DNA from: a virus
Reading direction: 5' to 3' (one strand)
Virus record (IMG/VR): IMGVR_UViG_3300046542_000619
Location: 1 to 25,558 of that record
DNA length: 25,558 nt
The position numbers and the translations under genes were made by a program. Positions 22,926 to 25,558 of this stretch are shown piece after piece. Under the pieces are notes generated by a model. That model saw nothing but the letters and a program-made list of their open reading frames with translations. It was not told the DNA's origin and ran no database searches. How positions within the stretch are numbered: position 1 is the first letter of the stretch; each line of letters begins with the position of its first letter.

Positions 22926-23959
22926 TGGCGAAGAAACGCAAACATCACGCAGCAAAAAATACCATCACAACACCGGCTGCGGCACCGCAAAAAATGGAAG
23001 CCTTCACCTTTGGTGAGCCGTCGCCGGTGCTCGATCGCCGTGACATTCTGGATTACACCGAGTGCGTCGGGAACGGCAAATGGTTTGAGCCGCCGGTGAG
23101 TTTTACCGGGCTGGCTAAAACGCTGCGCGCCGCCGTGCACCACAGCTCACCGATTTATGTGAAACGCAATATTCTCGCCTCGACCTTTATCCCGCACCCG
23201 CTGCTTTCGCAGCAGGATTTCAGCCGTTTTGCGCTGGATTTTCTGGTGTTCGGCAATGCGTTTTTAGAAAAGCGCATGAGTGTCACCGGCAAGCTATTAC
23301 GGCTGGAAACCTCACCGGCCAAATATACCCGCAAGGGTACCGGCGAGGATGCGTACTGGTTTGTGCAGTCGTTTGTCACCCCGCATGAGTTCGCGCCGGG
23401 TTCTGTGTTTCATTTGCTGGAGCCGGACATTAATCAGGAGCTGTACGGCCTGCCGGAATATCTCAGCGCGCTTAACTCCGCCTGGCTGAATGAATCGGCA
23501 ACGCTTTTCCGTCGCAAGTATTACCAGAACGGCGCGCACGCCGGTTACATCATGTATGTGACGGACGCCGCGCAGAGCAGCACGGATGTGGAATCCCTGC
23601 GCGAAGCGATGCGCAGCTCAAAAGGGCTGGGGAATTTTAAAAACCTGTTTTTCTACGCACCGAACGGCAAACCAGACGGCATTAAAATCGTGCCGCTCAG
23701 TGAGGTGGCGACCAAAGATGATTTCTTTAACATCAAAAAAGCCAGCGCCGAGGATTTAATGAGTGCACACCGTGTGCCGCCGCAAATGATGGGTGTCATC
23801 CCCAACAATACCGGTGGTTTCGGTGACGTAGTGAAGGCCGCACAGGTGTTTGTGCGTAACGAGCTGACGCCGCTGCAGGAGAGAATTAAAGAGGTAAACG
23901 AATGGATTGGTGCCGAGGTGATCCGCTTTAAACCTTACGAGCTGACACCCGCCGAATAA
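22925..23959 (+). CDS. Q: Portal protein gpQ
   Basis: The 344-aa product has the same length as P2 gpQ, the dodecameric portal through which DNA enters the head. Conserved segments include WFEPPVSFTGLAKTLRAAVHHSSPIYVKRNILASTF, LEPDINQELYGLPEYLSALNSAWLNESATLFRRKYYQNGAHAGYIMY and SAHRVPPQMMGVIPNNTGGFGDV. It is the last gene before the cos site and is followed by a hairpin terminator. Confidence 0.96.
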   Translation: MAKKRKHHAAKNTITTPAAAPQKMEAFTFGEPSPVLDRRDILDYTECVGNGKWFEPPVSFTGLAKTLRAAVHHSSPIYVKRNILASTFIPHPLLSQQDFSRFALDFLVFGNAFLEKRMSVTGKLLRLETSPAKYTRKGTGEDAYWFVQSFVTPHEFAPGSVFHLLEPDINQELYGLPEYLSALNSAWLNESATLFRRKYYQNGAHAGYIMYVTDAAQSSTDVESLREAMRSSKGLGNFKNLFFYAPNGKPDGIKIVPLSEVATKDDFFNIKKASAEDLMSAHRVPPQMMGVIPNNTGGFGDVVKAAQVFVRNELTPLQERIKEVNEWIGAEVIRFKPYELTPAE

Positions 23960-23970
23960 CTTCCGATTGC

Positions 23971-23994
23971 AGCCGCTGATATAGCGGCTCTTTT
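23971..23994 (+). terminator. Terminator after Q
   Basis: AGCCGCT (23971-23977) and AGCGGCT (23983-23989) form a 7-bp stem around a 5-base loop, followed by CTTTT. P2 has a comparable hairpin after Q. The T-run is short, so it may be only partly efficient. Confidence 0.7.
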
Positions 23995-24017
23995 ACACCC
24001 TCGCCTCACGCCCTCAG

Positions 24018-24035
24018 ACGCACCACACGGTGCGT
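24018..24035. repeat. Inverted repeat in the cos-proximal region
   Basis: ACGCACC and GGTGCGT form a perfect 7-bp dyad around ACAC, about 100 bp before cos on the Q side. Its place, between the Q terminator and cos, makes it a candidate terminase-binding feature; this is inference only. The rest of 23995-24134 holds no gene. Confidence 0.4.
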
Positions 24036-24134
24036 ACACCGCCAACCACACCCAAGCGAAACGGCACCCCCAAAAACGCTATCACGATGTGCTCAGGCGC
24101 AAATTAAATAAAATAAATACCACGCCAGCGCGCA

Positions 24135-24153
24135 ATGCTATCCCCGCCACGCC
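24135..24153. other. cos site (cohesive-end sequence)
   Basis: ATGCTATCCCCGCCACGCC matches the complement of the 19-base P2 cohesive end at 16 of 19 positions. The flanking CAGCGCGCA to its left is also shared with P2. It lies between Q and the old/tin-position gene, as in P2, so this is where gpM/gpP would cut the genome. The 166 bp to its right carry no gene that I recognise. Confidence 0.87.
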
Positions 24154-24319
24154 TGCCCGCTTCATGGGTCGGTTTTAATGCAGTTGCCTGACATATCGTA
24201 ACCCGTATGACGCCTGGCGCTTTAGAGTGAAAAATTAGTAGATGGATTAATGCAATTTGATGCGTACGGTGCATGCATGACTCATATGGGATCTAAGTCA
24301 TGGAAAATGAACGTTTATT

Positions 24320-25558
24320 ATGGAAGATCGCTCTTCTATCTCAAGTAATATGGATTTTATGATGAGTCGGTCAGCTAAGCAGATTCAACTGGTTTGTGCG
24401 TTACGCGAATACGAACGTGATAATAAAAATTTTACGATAGGCGATTTAGTGGCCAAAACAGGCTACAACGAAAACAGTGTACGGAAATATATTAATGAGA
24501 AATTAAATGGCGTACATCTACACCAAATAGACGAAAAACTGTGGCGAGCCGAAGGGGTGCTCAAGCTTTCTGATGACGATTTCTGCCAGTTGATGTCACA
24601 GTCTTTAAAAGCGAAAGCTCTAACGCCCGACATGCGCCTAAGTCGTAGCTTGATGAAACGTAGCCTTGATGCTTTTACACTTGCATTAGAAGTATACAAT
24701 CGTCCTAGCTTAGAGAACCGAGTTGAGGCTTTTTGCATTTTTTCTGTCAATGCTTGGGAACTGATGCTGAAGGCCATTCTGATAAAAACATCCGGCTCGG
24801 AAGCTGTTTTTCAAAAGAATAGACGCTCGATTTCTATTACCGATGCGGTAAATAAAACTTTGCAGCAGAATGACCCCATTAGAAAAAACATTGAATCATT
24901 GATTGAGCTCCGAGATAGCGCCATTCATCTGCTGATCCCAGAGCTACAACCTCAATTGTCCCGCTTATTTCAAGCTAATGTACTGAACTATCAACAAAGA
25001 TACACCCTCGAAATGGGTTGTTCGCCACTTTCTGGCCAAAGTGTTGGCATGCTCAGTTTAGTTGTAGATGGAGCTCATAGTGAAATCGCGATGATTAAGG
25101 AAAACTATGGAGAGATGACAGCAGATGCCGTGGCTGAATTTTTAGATAAATTTAATAAAACTGCAGCGGAAGCTAATTCCTTTGAGTTCAGTATTCCGAT
25201 GGATTACCGTTTGACATTAAGTCGCAGTAAGAAAAATAGTGATTTGGTGCTGAGTACAGGTGATAACGGCCAAAAGGCCATTATCATTAGGGAAACAAAG
25301 GACCCTGACACAACTCATCCACATTATAGCACTGGTGCAATTGCACTTATAAATTCAAAGCAAGATGTCAATATAACCACGTATTCATTTCAGGCCGTAA
25401 TAAAAAAACATGGTATTCAAAAAGATAGAAAATCTGAAATGCACTATGAAATTGATAGCCGACACCGTTATTCAGATAAATTCATCAATTGGTTCATTTC
25501 TAATCTATCACAGCCTAACTGGTTAGATGATGCAATTGCATCATACAAAAGAAAATAG
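24320..25558 (+). CDS. wHTH-HEPN (DUF3644-type) protein, candidate anti-phage cargo
   Basis: The 412-aa product has an N-terminal helix-turn-helix (about residues 36-60, FTIGDLVAKTGYNENSVRKYI). The middle is of DUF3644 type, a HEPN family: SVNAWELMLKAILIK (about 144-158) and LRDSAIHLL with the RX4H motif R198-H203. A C-terminal ~130-residue domain ending NWFISNLSQPNWLDD is not assigned. HEPN RX4H proteins are usually RNases; an anti-phage or phage-exclusion role is inferred from motif and place. It is AT-rich, unlike Q, and sits just past cos at the old/tin position. The start is uncertain: ATG 24320 and 24359 are in frame and neither has a good SD. The TAG ends at the last base of the window. 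Confidence 0.78.
   Translation: MEDRSSISSNMDFMMSRSAKQIQLVCALREYERDNKNFTIGDLVAKTGYNENSVRKYINEKLNGVHLHQIDEKLWRAEGVLKLSDDDFCQLMSQSLKAKALTPDMRLSRSLMKRSLDAFTLALEVYNRPSLENRVEAFCIFSVNAWELMLKAILIKTSGSEAVFQKNRRSISITDAVNKTLQQNDPIRKNIESLIELRDSAIHLLIPELQPQLSRLFQANVLNYQQRYTLEMGCSPLSGQSVGMLSLVVDGAHSEIAMIKENYGEMTADAVAEFLDKFNKTAAEANSFEFSIPMDYRLTLSRSKKNSDLVLSTGDNGQKAIIIRETKDPDTTHPHYSTGAIALINSKQDVNITTYSFQAVIKKHGIQKDRKSEMHYEIDSRHRYSDKFINWFISNLSQPNWLDDAIASYKRK

Larger units (their letters stand above)
1631..25558. mobile_element. P2-like prophage (right part, continues past window end)
   Basis: Gene order ogr-D-U-T-E-FII-FI-G-H-I-J-W-V-S-R-lysis-X-L-M-N-O-P-Q-cos is that of P2, with product lengths close to P2 throughout. 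Late genes D to O are on the minus strand; P and Q are on the plus strand. The replication genes, cox, repressor, integrase and attL expected after the old/tin region are not reached. Two AT-rich cargo genes and one small membrane-protein gene have been added. The major capsid gene carries a nonsense codon. Confidence 0.95.

Overview
The window holds one host gene (trhP/yegQ), a host small-RNA locus (cyaR), and then most of a P2-like (Peduovirus-type) temperate prophage that runs off the right edge. The host is an enterobacterium: TrhP is close to the E. coli protein along its whole length, cyaR sits directly downstream as in E. coli, and an ERIC repeat is present. The ERIC copy fits Yersiniaceae or a relative, but the genus cannot be fixed from this sequence.

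Region 1 (1-1658): trhP, then a CRP-type promoter and the CyaR sRNA. The sRNA sequence is split by a 127-bp ERIC element. The CyaR terminator region matches the 27-bp core of the P2 locI attachment site, so the prophage sits in the last bases of the sRNA gene.

Region 2 (1659-13606, minus strand): ogr, the late activator, followed going rightwards by tail genes D, U, T, E/E' (with a -1 frameshift site), FII, FI, G, H, I, J, W and V. A 39-codon plus-strand membrane-protein gene with its own promoter, shine-dalgarno and terminator sits between FI and G, where P2 carries Z/fun. Three GATC sites lie in inverted repeats overlapping its promoter.

Region 3 (13607-15336): an AT-rich insertion on the plus strand, between the V and S transcription units. 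It carries one gene for a protein with a C-terminal Apea-like HEPN domain (RX4H motif).

Region 4 (15337-20987, minus strand): S, R, the lysis cassette (o-spanin, i-spanin, a P1 Lyz-like SAR endolysin, holin), X, L, M, N and O. The major capsid gene N has an in-frame TAA at codon 29 where P2 has Lys, in an otherwise intact frame.

Region 5 (20988-25558, plus strand): terminase P and portal Q diverge from O, followed by a terminator, a cos site close to that of P2, and an AT-rich gene for a wHTH-HEPN (DUF3644-type) protein. The last gene is at the position of P2 old/tin, a known hotspot for anti-phage genes. Replication genes, repressor, integrase and attL lie beyond the window.

Together the genes encode a complete P2-type tail, capsid, packaging and lysis set, plus three accessory cargo genes, two of them candidate HEPN ribonucleases for phage exclusion. 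The capsid nonsense codon predicts that this copy cannot form particles unless it is suppressed or is a sequencing error.
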